Assembly: GCA_036186865.1 (NCBI GenBank)
Contig: AP025049.1
Span: 27,761,692 to 27,825,691, forward strand
Direction: 5' to 3'
DNA from: Eustoma russellianum
Lineage: Eukaryota; Streptophyta; Magnoliopsida; Gentianales; Gentianaceae
Length of the DNA: 64,000 nt
A program made the translations under genes and the position numbers. A model generated the notes under the pieces. The model searched no databases and was not told the DNA's origin. It was given only the letters and a program-made list of their open reading frames with translations. The first letter of the stretch is position 1. The number at the start of each line of letters is the position of its first letter. Below are positions 33,901 through 46,061 of the stretch, piece after piece.

Positions 33901-35278
33901 CATTTGTCAGGCAAACCAATACGGCCCTCCTGGACGGCACCTTTAAGCAATGGCAACACCTTCAAAATGCACAACTTTAAAGGATCTTAACTTAGGTTTT
34001 TAATGCAAAACCAAGAAAACAAAGTCTCACGATAAGTAAAGAAAATATCAAGAAATTTTATTCATCCAAGTTGTTGTTTCCATGCGCCCCAAAGGTCCTA
34101 TTTATAGGCTGCAAATCTCGTCCTATCAGCCTTAAGATGACTTGAAATTATTTCAAAATAAAGCAAACTAAAAAATGTTTGAATTTGAAATTTGCTTGAA
34201 ATTCAAAAATAAGATAATTCTAGCTAAAATTGAAATGCGTGCAAGATGCCATCTTCTACATGTTCAGCCGTGTATGAGGACCAAATAATGTCTTGGAGGA
34301 GCTGATTTGATGAGTAGGATGTGCTTGAACTTGAATTCAAAAGATGGTTGAAGTTTGAATTCAAATTGAGTTTGAACTTGAATTTAAACTTGGATTCAAT
34401 TTGAATTGTGATCATTTCTCCAAGATGGCGTGTTCCTTGTATAATGGAGTGTAGAAAATCTGATTTTGATGATGATAAGATGGTTGGACTCGAATTCAAA
34501 AGATGGTTGAAGTTTGAATTCAAATTGAATTTGAACTTGAATTCAAACTTGGATTCATTTGAATTGGAATTTATCTCTCTTTTCCTCCAAGATAATGTGT
34601 TCCTTGGCTGAAGATAATGGCTGAATTCTTCTTGAAATGTAAGCCTCAAATTGGTTGAAACTTGAATTCAAATCATGGTTGAATTTAAATTCAAGTTTAA
34701 CTTTGAATTCAAAATCAATTTGATCATCCACCTTTGCACCTTAAGTGGGCGGCCTCTTGTTGTTGCTTGGATACGATTTTGATTTCAATTTGGAAAAGGA
34801 AATTCCATCTTGGATACATTTGAATTTGTATTTGTGGAGACAAACATTCTCTTCGAAACAAACATTCTCTTTAAGACAACATTCCCTTTGTCTTCCTTTT
34901 TGCAACACACGCCTACATTGTTCTTTTTGGGCCTCCATTTCATTTGGATCTTCCACGTACCTAATTTACCTACAAAGCAAACATATAAAAACAAAGATCA
35001 CAAGAAAACAAGACAAAATTCAAAGTAAGAAACACACGCACACTCATAAATGCTCAAAGGGTGGGTTCAATGAAATGATCGCATGGAACCTTAGGTTCAT
35101 CTTGAACATGCTTATACAAGAAGGTTCCAACTTGATGACAAAGTTCTTTTGCCCTCTTTCTTGTCATAAGGCCCTTGACCTCTTGATGGGATCCTTGATC
35201 CTCATAGACCCTTGATCCTCATCATTAAACCACTTCATATGAGTCTTAAGTACATAACGATTTCCGTTGGGTACAACA
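30950..35278 (-). mobile_element. Middle C LTR shared by C1 and C2, split by a solo A LTR
   Basis: C LTR sequence from 30950 to 33754 and 35225 to 35278, ending GGGTACAACA next to the C2 polypurine tract. It serves as 5' LTR of C1 and 3' LTR of C2. On the C1 side a deletion of about 1 kb removed roughly 700 bp of LTR together with the primer site and part of the leader. Stem-loop array at 31022-31272. Confidence 0.87.
33755..35224 (-). mobile_element. Solo LTR of family A with TSD TTAAA
   Basis: 1,470 bp, TGATGCG to CTCATCA in plus orientation, flanked by TTAAA at 33750-33754 and 35225-35229. No internal sequence. It sits in the middle C LTR, so it is younger than the C array LTR. Confidence 0.95.
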
Positions 35279-35321
35279 TCCTCCCCCCTTATCACAAGTT
35301 CGCCCTCAAAACTTAAGAGCA

Positions 35322-37847
35322 CTAGTCAAAGAGATATGGATACGAGCTCCTCATACTTTCTTCAGTCTCCCAAGTGGCTTCATCAGCAGAGTGGTGCTTC
35401 CATTGCACCTTAACCATGTGGATATATCGTTTCCTTAGAACCTTCTCCTTTCGGTCAATGATCCTCTACGGCTCATCTTCATAAGACACATCGGCTTCAA
35501 TTTTCAATGAATGCTCCTCGATGATATGACTGGGCTCATGCACGTACCGACGAAGCTGGGATACGTGGAATACATCGTGTAATTGGGACAATGATGGCGG
35601 TAGTGCTAACCGGTAGGCGACTTCTCCAATCCTTTCAAGAATTTCATAAGGCCCAATGAATCTTAGGCTCAGTTTACCCTTTATGCCAAATCTTTTAACG
35701 CCCTTTGACGGCGACACCTTTAAGAACACTTTCTCGCCTGCCTGGAATTTCACTGGCCGACGCTTTTTGTCGGCCCAAACTTTGCTTCTATCTTGGGCCG
35801 CTTTCAATCTTTGTTTGACGATTATCACCTTTTCTTGTGTTTGCTCTACTAGGTCAGGGCCTGCAAAAATCTTGTCTCCAATTTCGTCCCAGTAAAGTGG
35901 AGATCGGCACTTTCTTCCACATAACGCTTCATAAGGGGCCATCCCAATGGATCGGTGATAATTATTATTGTAGGAATACTCCACCAACTTAAGACTTTTG
36001 TCCCAACTCCTTCCAAAATCAAGGATCAAGCTCGTAACATGTCCATCAACGTTTGGATTGTTCTTTCCGATTGACCATCAGTTTGAGGGTGATATGCTGA
36101 ACTCATCCGAATCTTAGTGAACGACCATTGCCTTCTGGAAGGCTGTCCGAAATCTAGAAGTGAAGCGAGGGTTGCGGTCACAAACTATACTCATGGGTAC
36201 TTTGTGCAATACATACAATCTAATCAATATACATAGTAGCCAATTTCTGCATGGAGGCTTTGATCGACATGGCCTTGAAATGGGAAGACTTCGTCAAACG
36301 ATCAACCACTACCCAAATAGCATCATATCTATTCCTTGTCTTTGGCAAGTCTGTCACGAAATCTATGGTGATGTGATCCTATTTCCACTCAGGAACTTCA
36401 AGGGGTTGCAACAATCCTGCGAGTCTTTGATGTTCTGGTTTTACCCTTTGGCAAATAAGACATTTCTCAACGAAAGCAGCAATTTTCTTCTTCATACCCG
36501 GCCACCAGAACTTCTGCTTTAAGTCTTGATACATCTTGTTAGCTCCTCAATGAATGATAGGCAAGAACTATGAGCTTCCTGAAGGACTTCATTCTTTATG
36601 TCATCATCATTGGGTACGCACAATCGACCCCTGAACCACAAGCTGTCATCATTTCTGACCACAAAATCTTCAGATGACTTCATTTCTAACTGATCCTTAA
36701 TCTTCTTCACAGCCTCATCTTTTCCTTGACCCACTTTAATTTTGTTGATTAATGAAGGAATCAACACCAACTTAGCAAGTACATTATCAATAGAATCAAC
36801 TACCTCAAGGTCAAACTTTTCCATATCACTTTGTAAAGGTGGTTGACGTGGATGGCTTGTCTCCGACTCAAAGCATCGGCAACTCTATTGGCTTTCCCTG
36901 GATGATACTAGATGGAGAGATCATAATCCTTTATAAACTCTAGCCATCGACGTTGGTGGATATTCAGCTCTTTCTTGGTGAAAATGTACTTAAGGCTTTT
37001 GTGGTTGGTGAAGATTTTTCACCTTTCACCGTATAGATAATGTCTCCATATCTTCAGAGCAAAAACTAAAGTTGCAAGCTCAAGATCATGTACTGGATAA
37101 TTCTGTTCAAACGGCTTTAGCTGACGAGATGCATATGCGATCACTGTATCTGTCTGCATTAATACATATCTAAGACCATTTTTCGAGGCATCACTATATA
37201 CCACAAAACTCTCACCGGGGATAGGTTGAGCCAAAACTGGAGCAGATGTCAACTTCTCTTTCAATTCTGCAAAGCTCCTTTCGCAGTCAGAACTCCATTC
37301 GAACTTTGTCTTCTTTTGTGTCAATCGGGTGAGAGGCATAGCAATCCGGGAAAATCCTTCAACAAATTTATGATAGTACCTGGCCAGACCAAGAAAACTC
37401 CGCACTTCTATAATGTTCGTTGGCCTTGGCCATTCCATGATTGCTTCAATCTTCTTGGGATCCACCGAGATCTCATCCTCAGATTGACATGGCCTAGAAA
37501 TGATACCCTGTGCAGCCAAAATTCACATTTGCTAAATTTGGCGTATAATTGCTTTTTTCGTTAGATATCAAGAATGATCCTCAAATGGACTGCGTGGGAC
37601 TCTTCGTCCGATGAATAAATCAAAATATCATCAATGAAAACCATAACGAACTTATCCAATTGCTCCTGAAATACTCGATTCGTAAGGTCCATGAATGTCG
37701 CGGGGCCGTTCGTCAATCCGAATGGCATTACAAGGAATTCGTAATGCCCATAACGCGTCCTGAACGCGGTTTTCGGAATATCTCGGATTTGACCTTCAAT
37801 TGAAAATATCGAGAACGAAGATCACTTTTACTGAAAACTCGTGCTCC
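35322..37847 (-). pseudogene. pol: Family C RT, RNase H, integrase and chromodomain (C2, exon 3)
   Basis: RT resumes after intron 2 (GARVFSK) with frame breaks at 37560-37800; the region before RNase H keeps EVRSFLGLARYYHKF, missing in C1. RNase H shows VVYSDASKNGL and LELATLVFALKIWRHYL (about 37019-37240). Integrase is broken by shifts near 36030-36500, but the C-terminal part is open for 187 codons (35466-36029: NYHRSIGMAPYEALCGRKC, GEKVFLKVSPSKGVKRFGIKGKLS, LHDVFHVSQLRRYV). A stop cuts the chromodomain after SYEDEP; its remainder is still readable to TAG at 35322. Inactive. Confidence 0.9.
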
Positions 37848-37917
37848 CTGCATCAAGATATCTTTAGACAGTGCTCAAAACAGAATCTTATTGAAATGAG
37901 ACTTATTAATTGCTTAC
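37848..37917 (-). other. Intron 2 of C2 gag-pol (70 bp)
   Basis: Minus strand GTAAGCAATTAATAAG...TTGATGCAG, same position and length as in C1, with an in-frame TAA directly after the donor. The flanking exon codons meet in phase 0. Confidence 0.85.
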
Positions 37918-38754
37918 CCGAAGCTGGTCAAATAGATCATCGATTCTAGGCATTGGGTACTTATTCTTTACGTGATCTTGTTGAGCTCTCTATAATCGAT
38001 GCATAGACACATGCCTCCATCCTTTTTCTTTACGAATAAAACTGGAGCACCCCAAGGCGAGACGCTTGGACGGATTAGTTTATTCTCTAATAGCTCATGC
38101 AATTGCTCTTTAAGTTCTTTCAACTCAGCAGGCGCAATTCAATAAGGTGCCTTTAATACAGGCTCGACTCCTGGAATTAGATTGATTTCAAATGAGATCT
38201 CTCGATCTGGAGGAAGGCCTAGTAATTCCTCTGGAAAAACATCAGGATACTCCTAAACTACCGAAACTTGAGAAAGATCAGATGGCGCTTGATCGACACT
38301 TATAACATAAACTAGGAATCCTTCATGTCCTTTTTCGAAGCATTGCAGGCACAAATCGCATTCACATAGATATTCTTGGGGAATTTCCTCAATTTCGAGC
38401 CTCCATGAAAAGCACTTCCTCACATGCTGGGTCTTTAATAGTAACCTGCCTCTCAGACAATCAATGTGCGCGCAGTTCTGGGAGAGCCAATCTATTCCAA
38501 GAATTATGTCGAAGTCGTTCATAGTTATCGGGATCAAATCTACTACAAACCGTTGTTCGTCGAACTCAATCTCGCAACCTTTGTATAATTGACGAGAAAC
38601 AAGCACCCGTCACCAGCTGCTTGAACTCTATATGGCGTCCCAAGATGGACTGGGCTATGATCAATATTCTTTGTAAACTTCCTTGAGACAAATGAGTGGA
38701 TAATGCCACTATCAAACAACACATTTGCAAGCACACTACATACTAAGATAGTTC
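37918..38754 (-). pseudogene. pol: Family C protease and RT N-terminus (C2, exon 2)
   Basis: Aspartic protease (NVLFDSGIIHSFVS; FDIILGIDWL) followed by the RT N-terminus (PSVSPWGAPVLF-type region, IDDLFDQL), with frame breaks near 38270-38420, 38600 and 37980. The protease motif keeps DSG but not the usual ASHSF. Pseudogene. Confidence 0.85.
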
Positions 38755-38838
38755 CTGAATCATACAAAATTGACTAAGCAACAACAAGGCAACAATATCT
38801 TGCAAAAATTTAAACATTACATAAATCTTAAAACATAC
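38755..38838 (-). other. Intron 1 of C2 gag-pol (84 bp)
   Basis: Minus strand GTATGTTTTAAG...TATGATTCAG, aligned with intron 1 of C1 and D1, with TAA three codons in. Splicing would give an in-frame Ala-Gly-Thr-Ile join from gag to protease. Confidence 0.82.
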
Positions 38839-40090
38839 CAGCCACAACATCGGTAGCTTCATCAACAGCAGCATTGGTCATAACATGAACCCTTGCATTT
38901 GGGCGCTGACGCTGGTCCATGGTTGCTGTTGCTGCTGGGCTCCTTTCTCTAGGCAATCTTTGATCATGTGACTGACTTTTTCACATCCAAAACACGTAGT
39001 CCCCCTTATCTGGACAGTTCTTAAGCACATGGCACACCTTACCACATCTGAAACATTTTCCTGCCTGAATGAAACATTCTCTCACATGGTGCTTCTGGCA
39101 ACGAGGACAAGCCGAAATAGATGGCTGCTACTAACCCTGATTTCTTGGCTGATTCTTTTGCTGCGAGTGGCGCTGAATGCGATTCTGGTCTTTCCTTGAC
39201 GATCGGGTCCTCTGAAATTCTATTTTGCTATCTTACGGGATCCTCTATTTCCAGACGCTTCTCTTCCTCTCTTTTGTCCAATTTCATCATGACGGATTTT
39301 CTCTCTCTCAATTCTATAACAAGCATCAACGCTCCAAAGTTTGTGGGATTTGCGTTAACCAACCAAGCCCTTGGATTCAATCCTCTTTCAAATTTCAACA
39401 TCTTAGTCTCTTTGTCGTTCATCGTCGACGGCTGAAACCTCCCCAAAGCTATAAACTTATTAGCACAGTCTGCAACAGTCATTCCTTGCTCTTGCTTCAA
39501 CAACTCAAATTCATGTCTCTTCTGTAGCTTGACTGAAGGAGGTATGTACAACTTGTTGAACTCTTGTAAACATCTCTCCCATGGTATTGGTCTTGGTAAA
39601 GATTGAAAATTTGCTTTCCACCATTGATTTGATTCTCCAAGCAAGAATGGTCTAACAGCTTGGTTTTCATTTCTTTTGGGGCACGGATTAACTCAAAGCA
39701 ATTCTCCACTTCATCTAGCCATTTTTCATCAATGTCTGGGTCTGATTTTCCTTCGAATGGTGGTACATTGGCTCATTTCAGTTTCTCAAAATAATAATGT
39801 GCATCCCTAACTGGCTCAAGTGGCTGAGGAGGGGCATTCTGCTGCATCATCACCTGACCAATCTGAGTCACAGTCTGGCAGAAAGCCTGGAAGTCATGAA
39901 TGTCAGGAATCATCTGAGGTAAAGGCCCCTAAGGTGGAGGAATATTCTGAATAGGAGGTGGGTTCTGATCTTGTGGTGGTGGCGGAGGGACCTGGGCAGG
40001 TGGAGGAGGAATAGGCTCTTGAGGCTACGGAGGGACCGGCTCCTGTGTAGTGGGTCGGGCTCTAGCGGGTCTGCCACGAGGTCGAGCCAT
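38839..40090 (-). pseudogene. gag: Family C gag (C2), broken
   Basis: Start ATG at 40088-40090 (MARPRGRPARA), Pro-rich N-terminus, capsid domain (ESNQWWKANFQSLPRPIPWERCLQEFNKLYIPP...MLKFERGLNPRAWLVNANPTNFGAL), then a degenerate zinc motif and two CCHC-type knuckles near 38950-39110. Frames are shifted near 39230, 39640 and 39700 and in the knuckle region. The unspliced end reads VVAGMF and TAA inside intron 1. Confidence 0.86.
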
Positions 40091-40387
40091 TTGTACTATG
40101 GAGCGTCAAAATTTATTCAAAGTTGAATAATCAGAATATTTGACAGAATAAATTCATATTTTAAAGAAATCTTGAACAAAGAGAAAAGGAGATAAGATTT
40201 AGATTAATTCTGAGGCATTTAAAATCTTATGGACTAGGGTTCAATCCTTAGGTTAAGGACCTAATTCCCTTCTAAGTCATCCTAGTCTAAGGTCGACACT
40301 TTTCTGAGATCATGACTTAGATCTAAGGTCAAACTTAGATTTCTAAAATCCTAACTCAATTCTATATTCTGCTCGAATCTAGAGCTT

Positions 40388-40401
40388 GGGCTTTGACACC
40401 A
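40388..40401 (-). other. Decayed primer binding site of C2
   Basis: Minus strand TGGTGTCAAAGCCC next to the LTR, against TGGTATCAGAGCCC in D1. Two transitions have weakened the match to initiator-Met tRNA. Confidence 0.8.
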
Positions 40402-40403
40402 CT

Positions 40404-42960
40404 TGTAGCGCCCCGCACCGGCCTGCCCGCATATGGGGCGCCAGCCGTACTTCGCTACGAAGAGTACCAGACGTCAATGCATAATACGTCACAGTCCATA
40501 ACAAAATTTATGGACTTTCACGCCTTCATCTTAACAGGTATGCAAAAACTTAGGCAAAATAAAATTTTTAAACAAAATGTTCCGAATATCCGACAGTAGG
40601 TTTACAACCATGTCCGCGGAATAAAAAGGAAAATCTGAAATTAATGTGCCAACATAAGTCCATCAAAACATAAACCCATCATAGTAAAATCCTTAATATG
40701 CCATCCACTCGCTCGTCTACAGATATGGGACTCTAGGCTCATTGTCAATCCACTCTACACCGTTTCCTGCAGGCTCTAGAGGAAAAATAAGAGGGTGAGT
40801 GACAAAGTCACCAGCAAGTACACCATAAACAATCAAGAAGTTAATGGAAAGTATACACAAGAACCAAATCCCAAGAATTTGGATTCCCAACTTACCTGAC
40901 CTTCAATCCATCAGCCGCAAAGGAAATAAGCTCATAACTTATGTGACGAAAGATAATACGATCATGACTTAGGTAACGAATGATAATAAGGTCATAACTT
41001 AGGTGACGAAAGATAATAAGATCATAACTTAAGTAACAGTACATCTAGCATTCGACTAGTAAATAGATGCAATGTGTATGAATATGCAAATGTGATGCAA
41101 CATGATAAGATGAGAATTAATTCGATCATTCTTTCTTTCAAAACATCATCGTCGTAAAACCATCATAGAGAGTGTTCAGATCTATTATCTCCGGATCTAA
41201 GGCGGTCATACCATTCCCTTCAGATCTATTATTTTCGGATCTGAAAACGGTCATACAATCAATCATCATTATCAGGTCTATTCTCTCTGGGCCTGAACGG
41301 TCATAAATCATCATCAGGTCTATTCTCTTCGGTCCTGAACTGTCATAAATCATCATCATCAGGTCTATTCTCTCTAGGCCAGGACGGTCATACTCATCAT
41401 CAGATCGATTAACCCCGGATCTGGAACGGGTTGTGCTGGCCAGGAATTTATGGTACTAATAGAAGGCTTTCTTTCAAAACTGAAATCTTTTCTTCAGAAC
41501 AAGCTTTTCTTAAATTTATTTGGCATAAAATCAGTCTCATAAATTGGATGAACATGGACAATGCAATGCATGATATGCAACACGCAAGTCATGACCAAGT
41601 ACATCATATAACACATATACAGACTTGTCCCTTAAGCTGGAAAATAATCCATCATCAACGCTCTGTTCATACAGCCCCAAAATAATCAATTCAGGGCCTA
41701 TTTCAAAACTTATGCCATACATATGCATAATAGAATCTTATCTACATGCCATAAAAATTTCGTCACATTCCGAGGTGATTAAAACCCTCAAATCATTAAA
41801 TTACTGAAAAGGGGTACTGCTGAATCCAGCAGTGCAGTATCCGCCCTTACCTTAGTTTCAAGGGCCATAAAACATTATTCAATTTGGGACATCACTTGGA
41901 AAACATAGCTAACACACCAAGAAACAATATTCATATGCCCAAACATCACAAACAAGTCTAAATAAACAAGATCAAGGCTCCCCAATTCATACCATCGAAC
42001 TGTCCTGTTTTCCAGTTTTGTGCCGCTGACTTCAACTCAGTTGTTAACCCTTAAAACAGTGGGTTCAAGCTGGTTTACTTACATGGACGTGCACAACTAT
42101 GTCTTAGGTAATTACCATAAAAATTTCAAGGCAATCCGATAGGTTTAAGAGGGTCATTTAATTGTTTTTCTAAGTCTAGGTACATGCAGAATTTGTAGCG
42201 ACCGGTTTTCACTAAAAATTCCATTTAGGTCAAATCACCACTCGTTTTACAGAATTTCCACCTCACAAATTTACTACACACGTGTAGATACCATCACACC
42301 AAAATTCATCTGATTTTCACCTTCCTAAGGTTTGTTTTAACGCCAACCAAGTTACTACTCAAAACTGTCCAGTTTCAGGAAATCATCATTTCATCACTTT
42401 TGCTGTTCAAGCATTACCCAACCAACTTCATTTCCCAAAAATAACTTACTATCCACTAAATGCACACTTTAACATAATCATTCCAAGTCTCATAATATTC
42501 TTTAGGCTACACATGAACCACGCCAAAACAGCCCCATAGATCATGCTATTTTCATACATCTTTTGCTTCATAAAGTCTATTCTTCACAAGAATTAGTTCA
42601 TTATCCATTTAGCCACTAAAACCATCCCTCATCATGAAGATTATGTCTCATACCATGTTTAATTTAGACATGCAAAATATCCATAGAGAGAATCACTTCA
42701 CATGTAAGCACTTTCCCTTATGAAACAACCAATTTCTTATACTTTATACTTAGTATTCAACTAAGATTCATGACTTAAAAATAGCCAGTCATTAAAGCAT
42801 ACACTTTCACAAATAAGTCAAGATTGTCTAGAGTATACTTGCCTCTTTGAGATTAGAACTTTCTCTAGATTGAGCCTTGGTTGAAATAGAGTGAAGTTTC
42901 CTCCAACTTCTCCCTATTACATATGAGTCTTAAGTACATAACGATTTCCGTTGGGTACAA
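40404..42960 (-). mobile_element. Right (5') LTR of copy C2, with 1-kb internal deletion
   Basis: Starts TGTAGCGCCCCGCACC (plus strand) and ends GGGTACAA, missing the expected final CA, where it meets a LINE. At 42919-42924 it jumps across about 1.0 kb present in the middle LTR. The breakpoints share CATATG (32759-32764 and 35236-35241). Stem-loop array at 41177-41422. Confidence 0.88.
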
Positions 42961-44605
42961 AAATATCGATATTTGTGGTAATATTTTCAACCGGGCTGCA
43001 GCAGCTGAAAAGGAATATACACGGATGGAGGCTGCATTTGAGAGTGCACCAACTGATGAAAATTGGACAGCTTTATCATTAGCACTAGCGAATTTAATTC
43101 GTGCTAATTCAAAGCAGGTAATTGGTCATAGAAGTCCAAACTTTGATAGGCATTGGAGGGTGAGGCAAATACAACGTATTATCATGCACTTGTTAAGGAC
43201 CATCATAGACGATAGAAAATCCGACAGATTTCAGATTTTGATTGCATAACCTACATTGATTCCAATGATTTAGGGCGACTTGCCGTAGACTTCTATCAAA
43301 ATTTATTTAACTGTGAGGCAGTGGAGGATGTTGATGATTTCTTACAGCATATCCCCCATCTTGTTTCGCCTACGGACAATGACAGTTTATTAGGTGTTCC
43401 AAATATTGAGGAGGTCAAACAAGCTGTTTGGAGTTTAAATCCAAACAGTGCTGCTGGACCTGATGGTTACAATGGTTTCTTATTTCGTTCGTGTTGGGAG
43501 ATCTAGAAATTAGATGTCCTATGTGCGGTACAAGAATATTTCTTGGGTGTTCCTGCACCACAATCTATGTTATCATCAATTATAACTTTGTTGCCTAAGA
43601 TCCCACAGCCCCAGAGCTTTGCTGACTTGAGGCCTATATGTCTCTCTAATTTATTAAGCAAGGTGGTCACACATTTAATTGCTACACGATTATCTCATCT
43701 ATTGCCTGCTCTCGTTTCTCTAGAACAAATTGGATTTCTTAAGGGACACGACATTAGTGAACATGTCCTAATGGTGAATGAAATGACACATTATTTAAAC
43801 AAAGATACACGGGGTGCACATGTGATGATTAAATTGGATATGGCCAAGGCATTTGATAGGGTTAACTGGCATTATCTATAGCTACTGCTGAATAAATTTG
43901 GCTTTTAAGATTACTTTATTCGACTCCTCATGAACACAATGATATTTTCAAAGCTCTCCATCTCGATTAATGGTAAGATGTTTGGTTTTTTTTCCCCCAC
44001 TTGCGGCCTTTAACAAGGTGATCCATTATCACCATTATTGTTTATCATGTGTTCAGAAGGATTCAGCCAGGTTATTAAACATCTCTTTGGAATTAGAGCT
44101 TTTCACAGTTTTAGCATGGGCTGGGTTCAAGGGGTTTCACATTTGGCTTATGCTGATGATCTACTTATATTTCTCAATTGTTCCTCACACAATTTGCAAA
44201 CTTTTCAATCATTTCTCCGCTTCTATCAGCGTGCGTCAGGACAGCAGGTTATTATAATAAAAGCCAATTTGTGACCAACAACTATGTATCTACACAACAA
44301 CAGATTGCTATTGGTGAAATTTTGGGCATGCGGCCTTCATCCTTGCCCATCAAATATCTCGAATCCTATTTATATCAGGATGTAAATAGGGCATGCTACT
44401 GTCAATCACTAATACAACATTTTGATGCAAAACTGGTAGGATGGGCAAGTCAGTTACATTCTACAGGTGGTCAACTTGTATTAATACAATCAATCTTATC
44501 TTCTTTACCATTGCATGTTATGGCAGTGGCACAGCTACCAAAGAGTGTCATTGATGTTATTCATCGCAAAATGGCTCTTTTTGTCTGTGGTTCATGCTAC
44601 CATTG
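42961..44605 (+). pseudogene. L1-type LINE reverse transcriptase, truncated
   Basis: Non-LTR retrotransposon ORF2 fragment. Visible in order: a linker (CGNIFNRAAAAEKEYTRMEAAFE), AAGPDGYNGFLF, LLPKIPQPQSFADLRPICLSNLL, MIKLDMAKAFDRVNW, the catalytic LAYADDLLIF, and the later LPIKYLESYLYQ and GWASQLHSTGGQLVLIQSILSSLPLHV motifs. Stops and frame breaks occur near 43504, 43881, 43910 and 44274. The endonuclease part is missing on the left, where the C LTR begins, and A2 interrupts the right side at 44606. Inactive. Confidence 0.92.
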
Positions 44606-46046
44606 TGATGAAGATCAAGGGACCGATGAGGATCAAAGATCCCATCAAGAGGTCAAGGGCCCTATGACAAGAGGGAGGGCAAGAGAACTTTGTCATCAAG
44701 TTGGAACCTTCTTGTATAAGCATGTTCAAGATGAACCTAAGGTTCCATGGGTTCATTTCATTGAACCCGCCCTTTAAGCCCTTTGAGCATATGAGTGTTC
44801 GTGTGTCTTTATTTTAAAGTTTGTCTTGTTTTCTTGTGATCTTTGTTTTATGTGTTTGCTTTGTAGGTAAATTAGGTACATGGAAGATCCAAATGAAATG
44901 GAGGCCCAAAAAAAAGAGGAATGTAGCAGTGTGTTGCAAAATGGGAGACAAAAGGAATGTTGTCTTGAAGAGATTGTTTGTCTCCACAAAGACAAATTCA
45001 AATGTGTCCAAGATGGAATCCTCTTTTCAAAATTGAACTCAGAATCATCTCCAAGATCAAAAGGGGCCGGCCAAAATTGAAGAGAAGATGAAGATCAAAT
45101 TGAAGTTAAACTTGAATTTAAATTCAACCATAATTTGAATTCAAGTCTCAACCAATTGGAGACTTAAATTGCAAGAGGATTTCGGCCAGCATATCCAGCT
45201 AGGTACACGCCATTTTGAAGGATAAAGGAAGGACAGATTCCAATTCAAATTGAATCCAAGTTTGAATTCAAACTCAAACTCAATTTGAATTCAAACTTCA
45301 ACCATCATTTGAATTCAATTCCAGCCAGCTTATCATCATCAAATCAGATTTTCTAATCTCCATTCCCCATCAAAGACACGGCTGGAATGATGGGATGAGG
45401 ATAGACAACAAACAAATTCAAGGTGCACTCAAATTCAAACTCAACTTGAATTCAAACTTCACCCAACTTTTGAATTCAAGTTCAACCCCATCTTACTCAT
45501 CAAATCAGCTCTCCAAGGCCTCAATTGATGACCAAATACACGGCTGAACAAAGGAGCCATTCAACCGATTTTTAGCTAGGATTTTCTAGTTATTTGTTTG
45601 AATTCAAACAATTAGCAAATTCAAGTTCAATTCAAATGTTTTCTATCTATTTCTTTTAGATAATTTCTGGTTATTTAAAGTGTCTTTAGGCATCTATAAA
45701 TAGCCCACTCTTGGCGATTTGTACACAACCTTTGATGAAATAAAATTCTTGATATTTTCTTCACTTTGTTGTGAGACTTTGTTTTCTTGGTTTTGCATTA
45801 AAAACCTAAGTTAAGATCCTTCAAGGTTGAGCATTTTGAAGGTGTTGCCATTGCGAAAAGGTGCCGTCCAGGAGGGCCATATTGGTTTGCCTGATCAACG
45901 ACCATCTTGAAGTGTTGGTCTTGCTCATTTGATCCACACGTTTTTATCATTGATGAAGCAAGGGGAAGTCTTCTTCCTTGTGCCTAACCCTTTGTGAAGG
46001 ACGTTTGGAAGGTGGAATTGTTGGAGCCCATGTCTTGCACGCAACA
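44606..46046 (+). mobile_element. 5' LTR of A2
   Basis: 1,441 bp, TGATGAAGATC to GCAACA (other copies end CATCA). Preceded by CATTG at 44601-44605, the expected left target duplication; the right one lies outside the window. TATA box at 45695-45702. Confidence 0.92.
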
Positions 46047-46049
46047 AAT

Positions 46050-46061
46050 TGGTATCAGAGC
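46050..46061 (+). other. Primer binding site of A2 (initiator-Met tRNA)
   Basis: TGGTATCAGAGC, followed by CCAGGTT, the best-preserved primer site of the family in this window. Confidence 0.93.

Larger units (their letters stand above)
22450..42960 (-). mobile_element. C array: two family C internal regions sharing three LTRs
   Basis: Minus-strand Ty3/gypsy chromovirus array in the order (plus coordinates) LTR 22450-26157, internal C1 26158-30949, LTR 30950-35278, internal C2 35279-40403, LTR 40404-42960. Only one LTR lies between the internal regions, and no target duplication surrounds it, as expected from unequal recombination between LTRs. The integrases end in a chromodomain and the RT has FIDD, which places the family in the Tekay/Del group. 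Both copies are pseudogenes. A solo A LTR and a SINE have inserted into it. Confidence 0.88.

Noticed and set aside
42923..43249. 108-codon frame spanning LTR end and LINE
   Set aside because: Chimeric by position only; its first codons are LTR sequence, the rest is LINE linker.
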